64,000 bases of DNA from NCBI RefSeq assembly GCF_032341995.1, contig NZ_CP135438.1:248001-312000 (forward strand), written 5' to 3'. Under the pieces are notes generated by a model that was given only the letters and a program-made list of their open reading frames with translations, searched no databases and had not been told where the DNA came from. Of the stretch, positions 27,354 to 36,668 are shown in pieces (within the stretch, counting starts at the first letter, position 1; the number at the start of each line of letters is the position of its first letter). The position numbers and the translations under genes are program-made. Origin of the DNA: Domibacillus sp. DTU_2020_1001157_1_SI_ALB_TIR_016 (GTDB lineage Bacteria > Bacillota > Bacilli > Bacillales > Domibacillaceae).

Positions 27354-27850
27354 ATAATCGTCCTCCTGCCGTTTTGCAGACTTAAAATCAAAAGTACTTT
27401 CTTTGATAAGTCAAACATCATCATGAGTTAGCAAAACAATTCATTGAACATCTTCTTGAAAGCGTTTTCCGAAAATTGTGTACCTCTCCCTTCTTAGCCT
27501 CTCTTACTAAAGATTTTACATTTTAAATCCATATAAGTGAAATTCATAAAAAGAATAAATTTTATTCAATTTGAGAATAAATGCTTCTTTTAAAATGAAT
27601 ACCAATCGTAATTCTAAAATAAATCAAACAAAAAGACAGATTAAAGTCTGTTGGTAAGCGATGACTATCTCAGACAAAGCATATAAATGATCCAGCTTAA
27701 TCCGCTGCGTGTGTTATCAAAAACATGGCGCCCTTTATCTAGTTCAAGGGGCGTAAATACATCCATTTGTTCATGTATTGCATACTGCACACTACATGGA
27801 TCTGGCATACAAGCTGTCCGTTCCAATACTTTAATAGTATTTTTTTTCAA
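27354..27850. other. Upstream region of the AtoE-like gene and junk sequence
   Basis: About 500 bases. It contains the cre-like site and a weak hairpin (CAGATTAAAGTCTG, 27638-27654). A 61-codon minus-strand frame (27665-27850) has no ribosome site and is not treated as a gene. Confidence 0.4.
27457..27470 (-). promoter_or_regulatory. cre-like site upstream of the AtoE-like gene
   Basis: TGAAAGCGTTTTCC matches the CcpA consensus TGWAARCGYTWNCW at 13 of 14 positions. Confidence 0.6.
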
Positions 27851-28010
27851 CTATCTTTATCAAAATGAGACCACTTTAACCGAGTTTCTTCTATATATAG
27901 CGCCCAAGCGCATTGTCTTTCTATTGGTGAACCACATGCTGTTCCCGCTCCATGATCTTCTGCAAATAGATCATCGTTGTCTCGATTAAAGTGAAATACT
28001 TTTTCCGCTA
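27851..28010 (-). pseudogene. Coding-like stretch of unknown origin
   Basis: The minus strand is open for about 55 codons (HFNRDNDDLFAEDHGAGTAC, then GSPIERQCAWALYIEETRLK) and ends at a TGA. It directly follows the neighbouring gene but in another frame, with no start codon. It is probably the tail of a broken gene or the shifted C-terminus of the next entry. Confidence 0.3.
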
Positions 28011-28358
28011 TATGCGATCGAAACCAGCATACATTCTTGCTGATGTTGAAGGTGAGAACTTGATTTTATATTTTCCCGTAAGCCCTTTCTTTGCTTTCTC
28101 AGCCAATTTCATCCCCTGTTTATTATGTTCAGCCTCAAGCGTAATTCCATTTGGAACTAACTTATCAGTATCCCAATCAATCCAGCTGCCGTAATTAACC
28201 ATCCACTCAGACAGCTCTTCTTTTAACTCAGCTGAAAGCGATATTTCATCTAAATTCAGATTACAACCACAACGACTGCACCAGATAGGGTCTCCAGCCA
28301 TGTCACCTTCAATTTTTAACTTGTCCGTGCTATTTTGTTCACAGCAGCATTCCGCCAT
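28008..28358 (-). CDS. Hypothetical protein with zinc-ribbon-like CxxC
   Basis: 116 residues. An N-terminal Cys cluster (MAECCCEQ) and DPIWCSRCGCNLNLDE could bind metal. The rest is charged and helical (LKEELSEWMVNYG, EHNKQGMKLAEKAKKGL). AAAAGGT precedes the ATG. I do not recognise the family. The sequence past its stop codon also looks coding in another frame, so the C-terminus may be altered by a frameshift. Confidence 0.6.
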   Translation of the reverse strand: MAECCCEQNSTDKLKIEGDMAGDPIWCSRCGCNLNLDEISLSAELKEELSEWMVNYGSWIDWDTDKLVPNGITLEAEHNKQGMKLAEKAKKGLTGKYKIKFSPSTSARMYAGFDRI

Positions 28359-28416
28359 TACCTTTTACCACCCTTTTAATTAAATATAATTTTTGGTTTT
28401 ACCGAGTTTTTTCAAA

Positions 28417-28710
28417 AAGGCCAAAGAAGCGGTGTACTAGCGCTTTTCTTCTCTTTCTATTTGGGAAGCAATACTTATACGCAAAGGTCTAGGAGGCTGG
28501 TACTTTATTGTGCCGGGAACTGATAATGCTTTCAGTTACATGGAAGGGATTTATACACACAGGTTAACACCTGACTATTCGATTGAAATGGGCAAGCGCA
28601 GTACCAAGCTTGGATATACAGTACTTAATCTACCGGCCACCTACTCCCTCACCTGCCAATTGATGAATCTGCTTTATCAGCAGGTTCCAGCAGCTAACAC
28701 GTATTCTTGA
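28417..28710 (+). pseudogene. Family-A gene remnant, copy 1
   Basis: Open stretch KGLGGWYFIVPGTDNAFSYM, EGIYTHRLTPDYSIEMGKRS, then LNLPATYSLTCQLMNLLYQQ, ending at a TGA. It preserves the central reading frame best, but has a stop upstream (KEAVY-stop-RF) and no C-terminal third. Four other copies lie at 32240, 47820, 51035 and 57788, all on the plus strand. Function unknown. Confidence 0.6.
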
Positions 28711-28906
28711 TTTTATTATATCGAGAAACGTAAAAAGACGGTATTAAATCCAGTTTCACACTATCTTTTCAAACAACTTTTTTTATTTTAAATGACTTTA
28801 TTATTTTTTAGATACCTTTATTATTCGTGAACAACCGGTATAGGCTAGTTCTTTTTTATGCATAAAACACCGTGTTTTCCTCATCCTATTGAAAAAAGAG
28901 CAATAG
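28711..28906. other. Spacer
   Basis: AT-rich spacer between two decayed genes; no feature seen. Confidence 0.3.
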
Positions 28907-29370
28907 ATGATGCCCTTTTGGCGTAAAGGTAAAGGTGCTGTATTCGGAAAGTTAGCATCCCAAAACGCGGCAACAATCATAGCAATGACTGATCCGCTTA
29001 TTTTCCTTTTTCTTTGCGATTTTGCTGCCGGCTTTTTATATTTCGGTTATCAGTTTTTATTCAGAAATCGTGCTGAAGGACTTGGTTTTTCAGATCAAAG
29101 GTTCAGTAGAACAAGTTCCTTATCCACCGCTTATAGAAGTACTCTTTATGAAGTTGACCATTGAGCTTATCCGAGAAACAGGGCTTCAACTGTCGGCGCT
29201 GGCCTTGTATCAAACTTTGCCGTCATCGTGGTTATCTCAACGACTATTTCGTCTTATTTCATTTCATCAACGGAAAGGAAATAAGCGATCTGCCTTCTGC
29301 GGTTCCCATTTATGGTGGTCGCTTCTATGTTTGGTTTCTTTGGCCGTAAACACCTAAAAAAGAAGAAGAA
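28907..29370 (+). pseudogene. GerA-family germinant receptor A-subunit remnant
   Basis: Only the C-terminal membrane part is recognisable, spread over several frames: LPAFYISVISFYSEIVLKDL, VFQIKGSVEQVPYPPLIEVL, FMKLTIELIRETGLQL, then (shifted) GLVSNFAVIVVISTTISSYF and MVVASMFGFFG. These match GerAA/GerKA-type proteins, with deletions and stops. It precedes a broken B-subunit gene, the usual order of ger operons. Confidence 0.8.
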
Positions 29371-29387
29371 AGACAGTGGGTGGAAAA

Positions 29388-29890
29388 ATGAAAAAGGAAG
29401 CAAGCATTTCAAATTGGCAGCTATTTTTCTTTATGTTACAAACCCATGTTGGTGTCGGAATTCTCTCTCTTCCATACGACGTGCATCAAGTCGCAGGGAA
29501 AGACGGCTGGTTATCAATCCTGCTTGCGGGTTTTTTCATGCAGATAGGAATTATCGTGATTTGACTGCTGGCTTCTCGCTTTCCCAACAAGCCACTGCCT
29601 GAATTTTTGCCGCTCATTGTCGGACGTGTGATCAGTGTGCTGATTATTGCGCTTTATATGCTCTTTTTTTTCATGACGGCCAGCCAGACTTTAGCGGTCT
29701 TTCTTTCGATTACCGCAGTGTTTATACGAGTAATGCTGAGTCGATCAAAATGCTTGGCGGCTTCATCAGCTCGGCCGCTCTTGATTTTTTGTTTATCATT
29801 CCTTTATTTTTACTTTTCATCGCCATCATTAGGAGAAAGCGTGAGGGTACAGGATGAGAAAATGGTGGACTGTCGTTCCTCTTTGCCTTA
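29388..29890 (+). pseudogene. GerAB/GerKB-type germination permease remnant
   Basis: It starts well (MKKEASISNWQLFFFMLQTH, VGVGILSLPYDVHQVAGKDG) and matches YndE/GerKB endospore permeases. It stops at a TGA (29562) in place of the expected Trp of IIVIW. Reading continues in another register as FPNKPLPEFLPLIVGRVISV and FFFMTASQTLAVFLS, then decays. About half of the usual 360 residues can be traced. With the A-subunit remnant it shows a lost germinant receptor. Confidence 0.85.
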
Positions 29891-29904
29891 AAGCACAGCA
29901 AAGG

Positions 29905-30175
29905 AGAACGGCTTATGCTTAAAAAAACTGTTTATACGCCAGGAAAAAAAGCTCCAGTTTATAGATGAGTATGTAAGTGCAAAAAACTATCCCCCTGTTT
30001 ATTCCTAAAATAGGTGACACGGTTGAGTTAACAAAAGAAGAGCTTCCTTCCACAAGCATGACCCTTTATTAAGCTTGACTTTTAAAATATTTTCCCGAAA
30101 AAAGAGAAACAGAAGAACGGTATGACCTTGCTGCTTCCCGTTCGCTGTTTCCACTTCAATGCTTATATAAATGAT
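29905..30175 (+). pseudogene. Family-C short gene remnant, copy 1
   Basis: AAAGGAG and an ATG open MLKKTVYTPGKKAPVYR and then a stop. Shifted frames continue with KIGDTVELTKEELPST and PEKRETEERYDLAASRS. The first 150 bases match a plus-strand stretch at 42495-42700. The ancestral product is unknown to me. Confidence 0.45.
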
Positions 30176-30195
30176 AAAATTCTCTTGGATCGTTA

Positions 30196-31068
30196 TTACT
30201 GTTCAAATAGTTTGGTTTCCAAAAAATCCATAAAAACGGACTTAGGTTTATCTTTTAAATAAATACAATCGATACTAATGTTTATTTTTACATGAGGTTC
30301 CATCTCAACGCGAAATAATTCTTCATTTGCCAATTCTTTTCTGACACAGTGTTCAGGCAAAAAACTAATACCTAAGCCTTCCAATACCAGGTTTTTGGCT
30401 GTTTCCATATTATCCACTTCTAAATATATATTTGGATTCACATTATTACTCAGAAACAGCCGATGGATCATAAGCCAGTCCATCGATCCATAATCGAAAA
30501 AGATTAATGGATGTTTACTGATTTCTTCCACTGTCACTTTTTCTTTTTCTAAAAAATCGTGGCCTTTTGGAACAATAAGGCTAATCGGATCATGATAAAG
30601 CCTGATGGATTTTACCTGGGGGTGTGTTTCTGTTCGCACAATACCGAAGTCCACTTCTTTATTAATCACCTTGTGCAAAATATCTTTAGAATGACCTGTC
30701 ACCATTTTGATACGGACATCTTTAAACTCAGACTTAAAAGCAGGAAGAATGTCCGGAAGAATATTGTTCGAAATCGATAAAGCACTGCCAATTACTAGCT
30801 CATACGGAATGATTACCTGGTTTAATCCATATTTTGCTTCCTGATAAGCCTGAAGAATTTTTTGGGCGTGCGGAAAAAAATATTCTCCCTTTTCTGTGAT
30901 CGAAATCTTATTTCCATTGCGATGAAAAAGCTTCATATTAATTTCCCGTTCCAAGGATTGAATACGCGCGGTTACAGAAGGCTGCGTTAAATAAAGAGCC
31001 TCTGCTGCTTTATTGAAACTGCCTAATTGGCAAACATAAAGGAAGGCTTCAATATTTTCGATATTCAT
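30196..31068 (-). CDS. LysR-family transcription regulator
   Basis: 290 residues. The N-terminal winged helix (FLYVCQLGSFNKAAEALYLT, QPSVTARIQSLEREI) is followed by a periplasmic-binding-like effector domain from about residue 90. AAGGAG lies nine bases before the ATG. It is on the same strand and 107 bases downstream of an aspartate/glutamate racemase gene. It could control that gene or the carboxylate genes beyond it (inference). The inducer is unknown. Confidence 0.93.
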   Translation of the reverse strand: MNIENIEAFLYVCQLGSFNKAAEALYLTQPSVTARIQSLEREINMKLFHRNGNKISITEKGEYFFPHAQKILQAYQEAKYGLNQVIIPYELVIGSALSISNNILPDILPAFKSEFKDVRIKMVTGHSKDILHKVINKEVDFGIVRTETHPQVKSIRLYHDPISLIVPKGHDFLEKEKVTVEEISKHPLIFFDYGSMDWLMIHRLFLSNNVNPNIYLEVDNMETAKNLVLEGLGISFLPEHCVRKELANEELFRVEMEPHVKINISIDCIYLKDKPKSVFMDFLETKLFEQ

Positions 31069-31175
31069 CTTTAACTGCTCCTTCTTGAATCATTGTTTTA
31101 CCTACTATAGCACATCCTTGATCACAGCAAATTTTTTACAGAAGCTTATCCACCCTTCATACTGATTTTCTAACC

Positions 31176-31877
31176 TTATGCCTGTACTCTTTCTTCTAAT
31201 CCAAGTGACGTTTCAATGACCATATCCGCTAAAATTTCTGTAGGATCAATAATAGGCATGTTTGAAGACGAGGTTAAGACAAGTGGGATTTCTGTACAGC
31301 CCGCTATAATCGCTTCCGCCCCTTCTTGCAGCAGCTTTTTAGCAGCTGCCAAAAGGTTTTGATGCCCTTTTTCCAAATCGCCGCCTTTTATTGCATATAT
31401 TCCTTGCATGACGGCCTCCTGCATCTTTGAATCAGGTTCCAACACTTCAATATTGTAACTTTCACAGCTACGTTGATACAGTTTTGTATTTAGGGTGCCG
31501 CTTGTTGCCAGCAAACCCGCCTTATTGATATTATTCTTCTTTAAAAAAACTGCTGTCTCTTTGGGCATATGCAAAATAGGGATACTTACTGCATGATCAG
31601 CTGACTTATAAAAGAAATGTGCAGTATTACAGGCGATGACTAAAAAATCTGCCCCTGCCTCTTCTAAACGCCGTGCTGACTGCTCAATATAGGGAGCAGG
31701 ATTTGCACCTTTTCCCAGTATAGCCGTTGTCCGATCAGGTATCTGGGTATAGTTATCTGCAATGACATGGATATGATCTTGATCTTTACTTGCAGGTGTC
31801 CGCTGAATAATTTTATTCATTAAATCTACTGTGGCTAAAGGACCCATTCCACCAATAATTCCAACTACTTTTTTCAT
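31176..31877 (-). CDS. Aspartate/glutamate racemase family protein
   Basis: 233 residues, the usual length for RacX/YgeA-type enzymes. Both catalytic cysteines are present: VIACNTAHFF and IIAGCTEIPLV. N-terminal VGIIGGMGPLATVDL is the family hallmark. It interconverts D- and L-amino acids (often broad specificity), or acts on related diacids, without a cofactor. Its position at the edge of a carboxylate-catabolism island, next to a LysR regulator, leaves a catabolic role possible. Confidence 0.9.
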   Translation of the reverse strand: MKKVVGIIGGMGPLATVDLMNKIIQRTPASKDQDHIHVIADNYTQIPDRTTAILGKGANPAPYIEQSARRLEEAGADFLVIACNTAHFFYKSADHAVSIPILHMPKETAVFLKKNNINKAGLLATSGTLNTKLYQRSCESYNIEVLEPDSKMQEAVMQGIYAIKGGDLEKGHQNLLAAAKKLLQEGAEAIIAGCTEIPLVLTSSSNMPIIDPTEILADMVIETSLGLEERVQA

Positions 31878-32239
31878 TTTCTCACCACTTCTAAAGAAAT
31901 TTTATAATTGAAATTCACCAAGAGACGGTACTCCGCTGCAGGTGTGCTTTTTTGCTTTCTTTATTATAATTTTTCTTTTTAGAAGCAGATTATAGAAAGA
32001 ATCTATTCGCTAATAGAAACTATAAATTCGTGTGTCTCAGGTTACTGTTTGTCTTCACTTGAAAAATGAAATTTCATTTAAATAATTTAAAAAGCTCGCT
32101 ACATTCCGCTTTGCTCATTAGGTCCAAGTTCGATGGCCGACATCTTTAAGCATTGAACCATTTTATTGTCTAGCGTGATCAGCTTTTCTTGCTCGGTTTC
32201 TTTGATCGGAATTAATTGCTGGACTGACTTCAGCTTATT
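31878..32239. other. Intergenic region
   Basis: About 360 bases. A minus-strand open stretch of about 38 codons (32122-32235, ...KETEQEKLITLDNKMVQCLK) looks coding but lacks a start; otherwise nothing. Confidence 0.3.
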
Positions 32240-32937
32240 AAAGAAAGCAATCTAGAAGAATTCAGTGAGCTGCACGAAAAGTAAATTTGGGAAGACCGGC
32301 TTTCCCAGCGGCAATACTACAATAAAAAAGCCAAAGAAGCCATGTACCAGCGCTTTTCTTCTCCTTCCATTCCGGAAGCAAGGCTTATGCGCAAAGGTTT
32401 AGGGGCTGGTACTTTATCGTGCCGGGAACCGATGATACGTTCAGCTATATGGAAGGGATCTATACACACAGGTTAACACCTAACTATTCCATTGAGATGG
32501 GCAAGCGCAGCACCAAGCCTGGATACGCGGTGCTTAATCTGCCGGCCGTCTATTCTCTTACCTATCAAGTGATGGACTGCTTTATCAGCAGGTTCCGGTG
32601 GCCAACCTGTATATGGAGCGGTTAAAGGACCGATGGGTCATTCATATGAAAGACGCGCGGTTAAGTGGTGTTTCCGTTGATTTAGCCGATTTCATTAAGC
32701 GTTCTGCCAAACAAGGGCGTGTGCGGTATGTTCCGGAATATGAAGCGCTCAGCATTCAATCCCAGGAGGAATTGCTGGCGGTTTCTTTGTCCGTAGATAT
32801 TAAGGACTGGCTGCGAAAAAAGGAGAAAAGAACGGCAAGAGTATGCAGGATATTGATGCAGAAATTCTAGAAGAAGTGTATAAACGTGAGCAAGGCCAAA
32901 GTAATCATTCTCAAATACTCAATCAAAACCGAAGCTG
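32240..32937 (+). pseudogene. Family-A gene remnant, copy 2 (longest)
   Basis: The fullest copy. Joining frames gives NKKAKEAMYQRFSSPSIPEA, RLMRKGLG, WYFIVPGTDDTFSYMEGIYT, HRLTPNYSIEMGKRSTKPGY, then NLYMERLKDRWVIHMKDARL, DLADFIKRSAKQGRVRYVPE, YEALSIQSQEELLAVSL and MQDIDAEILEEVYKREQGQS. There is at least one stop and three frameshifts. The original protein was at least 220 residues, soluble, and of unknown function. It ends in a hairpin terminator that overlaps its stop codon. Confidence 0.65.
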
Positions 32938-32964
32938 ACTTAGATAAGTCAGCTCTTTATTTTC
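32932..32964 (+). terminator. Terminator at the end of family-A copy 2
   Basis: AGCTGACTTA/TAAGTCAGCT, 10-bp perfect stem with a two-base loop, then CTTTATTTT. Confidence 0.75.
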
Positions 32965-33379
32965 CATTTAATGTTGAGGTTATCTGATTCATGTTTCTTT
33001 ATAAAATAAGCGAAAAACCTTCTTCAAAAGCTATGTGGAAGGTAGCACATAGCTTTGTAGTAATTAAGCGCTCTATATTTAACACAAGCTTTCTTCAGAA
33101 AAGCTATCCTCTGTTTACTCATCGGCTTCAAACTATATTGATACATTTTTTAGAAATTATAAATTCGAGTTTTACACATAATGATAAAACATAAATTCCC
33201 ATTTTAATTATGAGTTATGCCCCCTTTAAACTTGATTTTTTGTTGTAAATTATCAAGAGTAGCTATTTGTAAATTCGTCTTAAAAACAATTATTTTTGAG
33301 ACGAACAGGACAGGAAAGAAATCTTCTAAATCACTGTAGCTTGAAGAGCTTTTACATTCTTAGAGATACTCTTGATAAA
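32965..33379. other. Intergenic region
   Basis: About 415 bases, AT-rich, without recognisable coding or RNA signals. Confidence 0.35.
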
Positions 33380-33433
33380 AATAAAAATGCAATATTACTT
33401 GGTTTTAAAACCAAGTAATATTGCATTTTTATT
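33380..33433 (-). terminator. Perfect 54-bp palindrome, terminator of the RpiR gene
   Basis: Two 27-base arms (centre GGTTTT/AAAACC, between 33406 and 33407) pair perfectly with almost no loop. T-runs are at both ends. It lies six bases after the RpiR-type stop codon. Confidence 0.8.
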
Positions 33434-33438
33434 AAGGG

Positions 33439-34293
33439 TTATTCATGTAAGGAATGGTAATTCATATTTGTTAAAATTTTATTTACTTTATCGAGACGTT
33501 CTTTTGTTCTTTCTGGGTAATTGATAGCAATAGCACTGATTAAATAATCGGCAACAAACATGGAGGATACCGCTGAATTATGAAAAGCGATACTGCTTGA
33601 ATTACAAGGTAAAATTAAGTCGGAATGCTTCATAAGAGGTGACGAGTAGCTATCCGTAATAGAAATAACTTGTACCCCGTTCCCCTTTGCTGTTTCCGTA
33701 AAGTCAATAATCCTCCTTGCATATCGAGGGAAACTTATGGCAATCACCAGATCGTTTGATGACATATTCACGATAGTATCCACCCAATCACTTACATCAG
33801 AGACGATCATTTGTGTATTCCCCAAAAGACGATTAAGTCCATGTGTTAAGTATTGGGCTACAGGCAGACCGCTCCTAACACTTGTGCAGATAATACGTTC
33901 AGCAGATACAATTTTCTCAATAGTCTCTTCAAGGACTTCAGGCGATATCATATTCATCGTATCCTGTATGCTGCTGATCTGGCTTTCCGCATACCGCCCC
34001 CATAAATTATTCTCGCCCATCCCTTTTATATTAGCTTCAAGTCTTGTTTGCGGAGCAGCACGATTACGAAGTATCTCCTGAAGCCCCTTTTGAAATTCTG
34101 TGTAGCCTGAATAACCGACGCTAAAGGTTAAGCGCATAATCGTTGTTGTACTTGTACCAACAATGCCCGCTAATTGATCCACTGTCAAAAAAGCAACATC
34201 AAGCGGATGTTTAATTATATAATCGGCTACTCTTCTTTGTGTATCTGTTAACTCTGATATTTTATTTTGTAATTTAATAATTGGATTTTCCAT
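33439..34293 (-). CDS. MurR/RpiR-family transcription regulator
   Basis: 284 residues. N-terminal HTH_6 domain (LTDTQRRVADYIIKHPLDVA, TVDQLAGIVGTSTTTIMRLT) and a C-terminal SIS domain (about 125-265, ICTSVRSGLPVAQYLTHGL, LVIAISFPRYARRIIDFTE) that usually binds a phosphosugar or similar metabolite. Same strand as the MFS, dehydrogenase and RraA genes upstream, so it is probably their local regulator (inference). Confidence 0.92.
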   Translation of the reverse strand: MENPIIKLQNKISELTDTQRRVADYIIKHPLDVAFLTVDQLAGIVGTSTTTIMRLTFSVGYSGYTEFQKGLQEILRNRAAPQTRLEANIKGMGENNLWGRYAESQISSIQDTMNMISPEVLEETIEKIVSAERIICTSVRSGLPVAQYLTHGLNRLLGNTQMIVSDVSDWVDTIVNMSSNDLVIAISFPRYARRIIDFTETAKGNGVQVISITDSYSSPLMKHSDLILPCNSSSIAFHNSAVSSMFVADYLISAIAINYPERTKERLDKVNKILTNMNYHSLHE

Positions 34294-34457
34294 CTTATAA
34301 CCCCAATCACCCTAAGTATGTAGTAAAAATTCCACCAATTTTCTTTAAAGAAATGGTAGCACTATTTCAGAGTTTAGACAAACTTCTTTTTAAGAAAACA
34401 AATAGACATCAGGTGTCATCATTTTTCTATATATTCTTATACAGAGTGATGTGACCA

Positions 34458-35615
34458 TCATCTTCTTTTGTACAAAGCAATTTTTTGAGAATTAACAGAA
34501 CCAGCCATAATAACCGCGCCGCATAAAAAAAACACACCAGACATTCCCGTTAAACCTGAAACAGCACCAAGAGAAAGCGGTGCTATAATTTGAGTTAATT
34601 TATTAAATGTTAGACGTAATCCAAGCCCTTCGGCCACCCGCTCTTTTGGCAGTGCAATAATTGTTGCAAAAATAGAAAGCGGCTGTGCAATTCCGGTACA
34701 AAAACCAAGCACTAAAGATAAAATACTAAGCGATATAACGTGATCTGTAATTGGATGTAAAAGATAAGAAAGGCCTGCAAAGAAGATCGATAAAGTAATA
34801 ACAACATCCCGCTTTAAATGTTGTGATATCCATGGCAAAAAGCCACGGATTAACATGCCTGCTCCTGCATTTAATGCCACAATTACCCCAATGATAAAAG
34901 CAGAGAGACCATTTTCAACAGCAAGCAACGGGAAGAAGGCGTTGTATGTATCTTTTGCAAGCAAAACTATAGAACTGACTAGCACTGCTTTCCGCAAGTC
35001 GGGGAGGCGAAGTAATAGAAAGGCATTGTTTTTAGGCTTTCCATTGATCTTCGACATCGTTTTTTTGCTTGTAAAGAAGAAGGATATTGGAAGTATAAAT
35101 ATCAGAATAATACCCAAACTGAAAAAAGCATAGGTATAACTGAAGGTATCTGACAAAAAACCTGTAATTAGTGGTCCGATAAAACTGCCGGCTGCGACTG
35201 CGATACTGAACACCGCGATATAATATTCTCTTAGTTTACTTTTTGAGAATTGTCCTGAATATGCTTGTATAGATAATACAAACACTAACTGTGCAAACCC
35301 GGCAAATACTTGTGATAGATAGACCCCCGTAATATTATTGAAAGAAGCCACGATAACCATAGAAAGGATTCCAAAAACAATACTTGCAATAAGAGGTCCT
35401 TTGATACCAACTCTGTCGATCATTTTTCCTAAATAAATGGACAAAAAGAGCGGTAAAAAAGAGAACAGCGCAACTATCACGCCTATTTCCGCATGGCTCA
35501 CGCCTAAATCGTATGCATATAATGGAATGAGCGGCCTGCTTCCTGCAATGCTAACCATAAATAAAGCGGTGCAAACAAAAACTTTATAACGATCGGGTCT
35601 TTTCATTTTTCTCAT
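34458..35615 (-). CDS. Major facilitator superfamily transporter
   Basis: 385 residues from the ATG at 35615, which has AAGAAGGG upstream; the 38 extra codons of the longer frame lack a site. Twelve hydrophobic segments. MFS motifs: PLIPLYAYDLGVS in helix 1, the LGKMIDRVGIKG loop 2-3 motif, and GLRLTFNKLTQIIAPLSLG in the C-terminal half. The substrate is unknown. Its neighbours (dehydrogenase, aldolase, RpiR regulator) suggest a carboxylate or sugar acid, or export of a by-product. Confidence 0.88.
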   Translation of the reverse strand: MRKMKRPDRYKVFVCTALFMVSIAGSRPLIPLYAYDLGVSHAEIGVIVALFSFLPLFLSIYLGKMIDRVGIKGPLIASIVFGILSMVIVASFNNITGVYLSQVFAGFAQLVFVLSIQAYSGQFSKSKLREYYIAVFSIAVAAGSFIGPLITGFLSDTFSYTYAFFSLGIILIFILPISFFFTSKKTMSKINGKPKNNAFLLLRLPDLRKAVLVSSIVLLAKDTYNAFFPLLAVENGLSAFIIGVIVALNAGAGMLIRGFLPWISQHLKRDVVITLSIFFAGLSYLLHPITDHVISLSILSLVLGFCTGIAQPLSIFATIIALPKERVAEGLGLRLTFNKLTQIIAPLSLGAVSGLTGMSGVFFLCGAVIMAGSVNSQKIALYKRR

Positions 35616-35783
35616 CTTAATATTTCCCTTCTTTATTAAAAGAGAGTGAAAAGACAGACACATCCATCTGGACTGTCTGCCTGAACTTTTTTTATCAATG
35701 GACGATCTGCATATCTTCACTAAATTCATATAAAGAATATAGATCGGCTTCTACCTACTCAATTCGCCCATTCGTTTATTATT

Positions 35784-36650
35784 TTAAAAAGCTTCAATTA
35801 CTTGAAGCCAGTGTTCCGGTTTTTCACCATTAAACTTATCTTTCAAATTTAAAGAAGCGAGCTTTTCAATTTTTTCTTTTGCTGCTTTTGACATAGAAGA
35901 ATCAATATTGACAGAATCGAGCATCGCAATGGTTCCGCCCAGCTCCACAGAGCGTCTAGCGGCGTGAAGAGCTGTTCCGGTAACGAGTCTATTCATTGTC
36001 TCCTCAAATGTACGGCCATTAATTGTTTCACTGAGTGAATCAATAACCAGTGTCTCAACATTGAACTCGTGTGCTGCTTCCAGGAGTTCAACATAAAGGC
36101 CGGCAATACCCTTCATATAGATACTCCTAATTAATTTAACGGCTGTTGCTTCTCCCGGCACCTCACTGACTTTGCTAATGTTCATGCCGAAAGGCTGCAT
36201 GTTTTCCATAAAGGTATCTGTTCCTTCACCACTTGCTAGAATAGGAACTTCGTGTTTATATACCGGAAGTGGACCCATCATAGCTGCATCCACAAACTTT
36301 CCACCTTTTTCTTGAATATTGGCAGCAACTTTTTTCTTCACATCGGGACTAGAAGCGGATACATCAATATATACCATACCGCTTTTTAGATTTGGTTTTA
36401 ACTGTTCGCTTACTTCAAGGGCTTTATCTGCTGGTACGGCAACGATAACAGCGTTTATCTCTCTTAAAACTTCCTCCGGTGTTTGAACGAGTGTTACACC
36501 TGCTGTTGTTGCTCGATGTAGTATCAATGCCTCATATGCTGGTACATTCCAAAGGGGGTCATACGCCGTCATCTTTTCAAGTCCTTGCTGTTTTAATCCT
36601 GATGCCAATTCAAATGCTGCTTCTCCAAAACCGATAAATCCCAAATGCAT
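35784..36650 (-). CDS. NAD(P)-dependent dehydrogenase, 6PGDH-like with DUF1932 domain
   Basis: 288 residues. The N-terminal Rossmann domain begins MHLGFIGFGEAAFELASGL. The beta-hydroxyacid dehydrogenase region contains VYIDVSASSPDVKK and FVDAAMMGPLPVYKHEVPIL, and the C-terminal half is DUF1932 (KLIRSIYMKGIAGLYVELLE with the candidate catalytic Lys). It probably oxidises a hydroxyacid. It starts 18 bases after the rraA-like stop, so the two are cotranscribed. A close paralogue is encoded at 44951, also downstream of an rraA (there broken). Confidence 0.9.
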   Translation of the reverse strand: MHLGFIGFGEAAFELASGLKQQGLEKMTAYDPLWNVPAYEALILHRATTAGVTLVQTPEEVLREINAVIVAVPADKALEVSEQLKPNLKSGMVYIDVSASSPDVKKKVAANIQEKGGKFVDAAMMGPLPVYKHEVPILASGEGTDTFMENMQPFGMNISKVSEVPGEATAVKLIRSIYMKGIAGLYVELLEAAHEFNVETLVIDSLSETINGRTFEETMNRLVTGTALHAARRSVELGGTIAMLDSVNIDSSMSKAAKEKIEKLASLNLKDKFNGEKPEHWLQVIEAF

Positions 36651-36668
36651 GGCTTTTCTCCTTTCCTC

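Noticed and set aside
27665..27850. 61-codon minus-strand frame starting MKKNTIKVLERTACMPDPC
   Set aside because: No ribosome site and unlike a folded protein; it follows a stop in a coding-like stretch, so at most it is debris.
28417..28710. Family-A copy 1 as an intact 66-residue gene starting at an internal ATG
   Set aside because: The matching protein text continues upstream of that start and past the stop in other copies, so this is a fragment.
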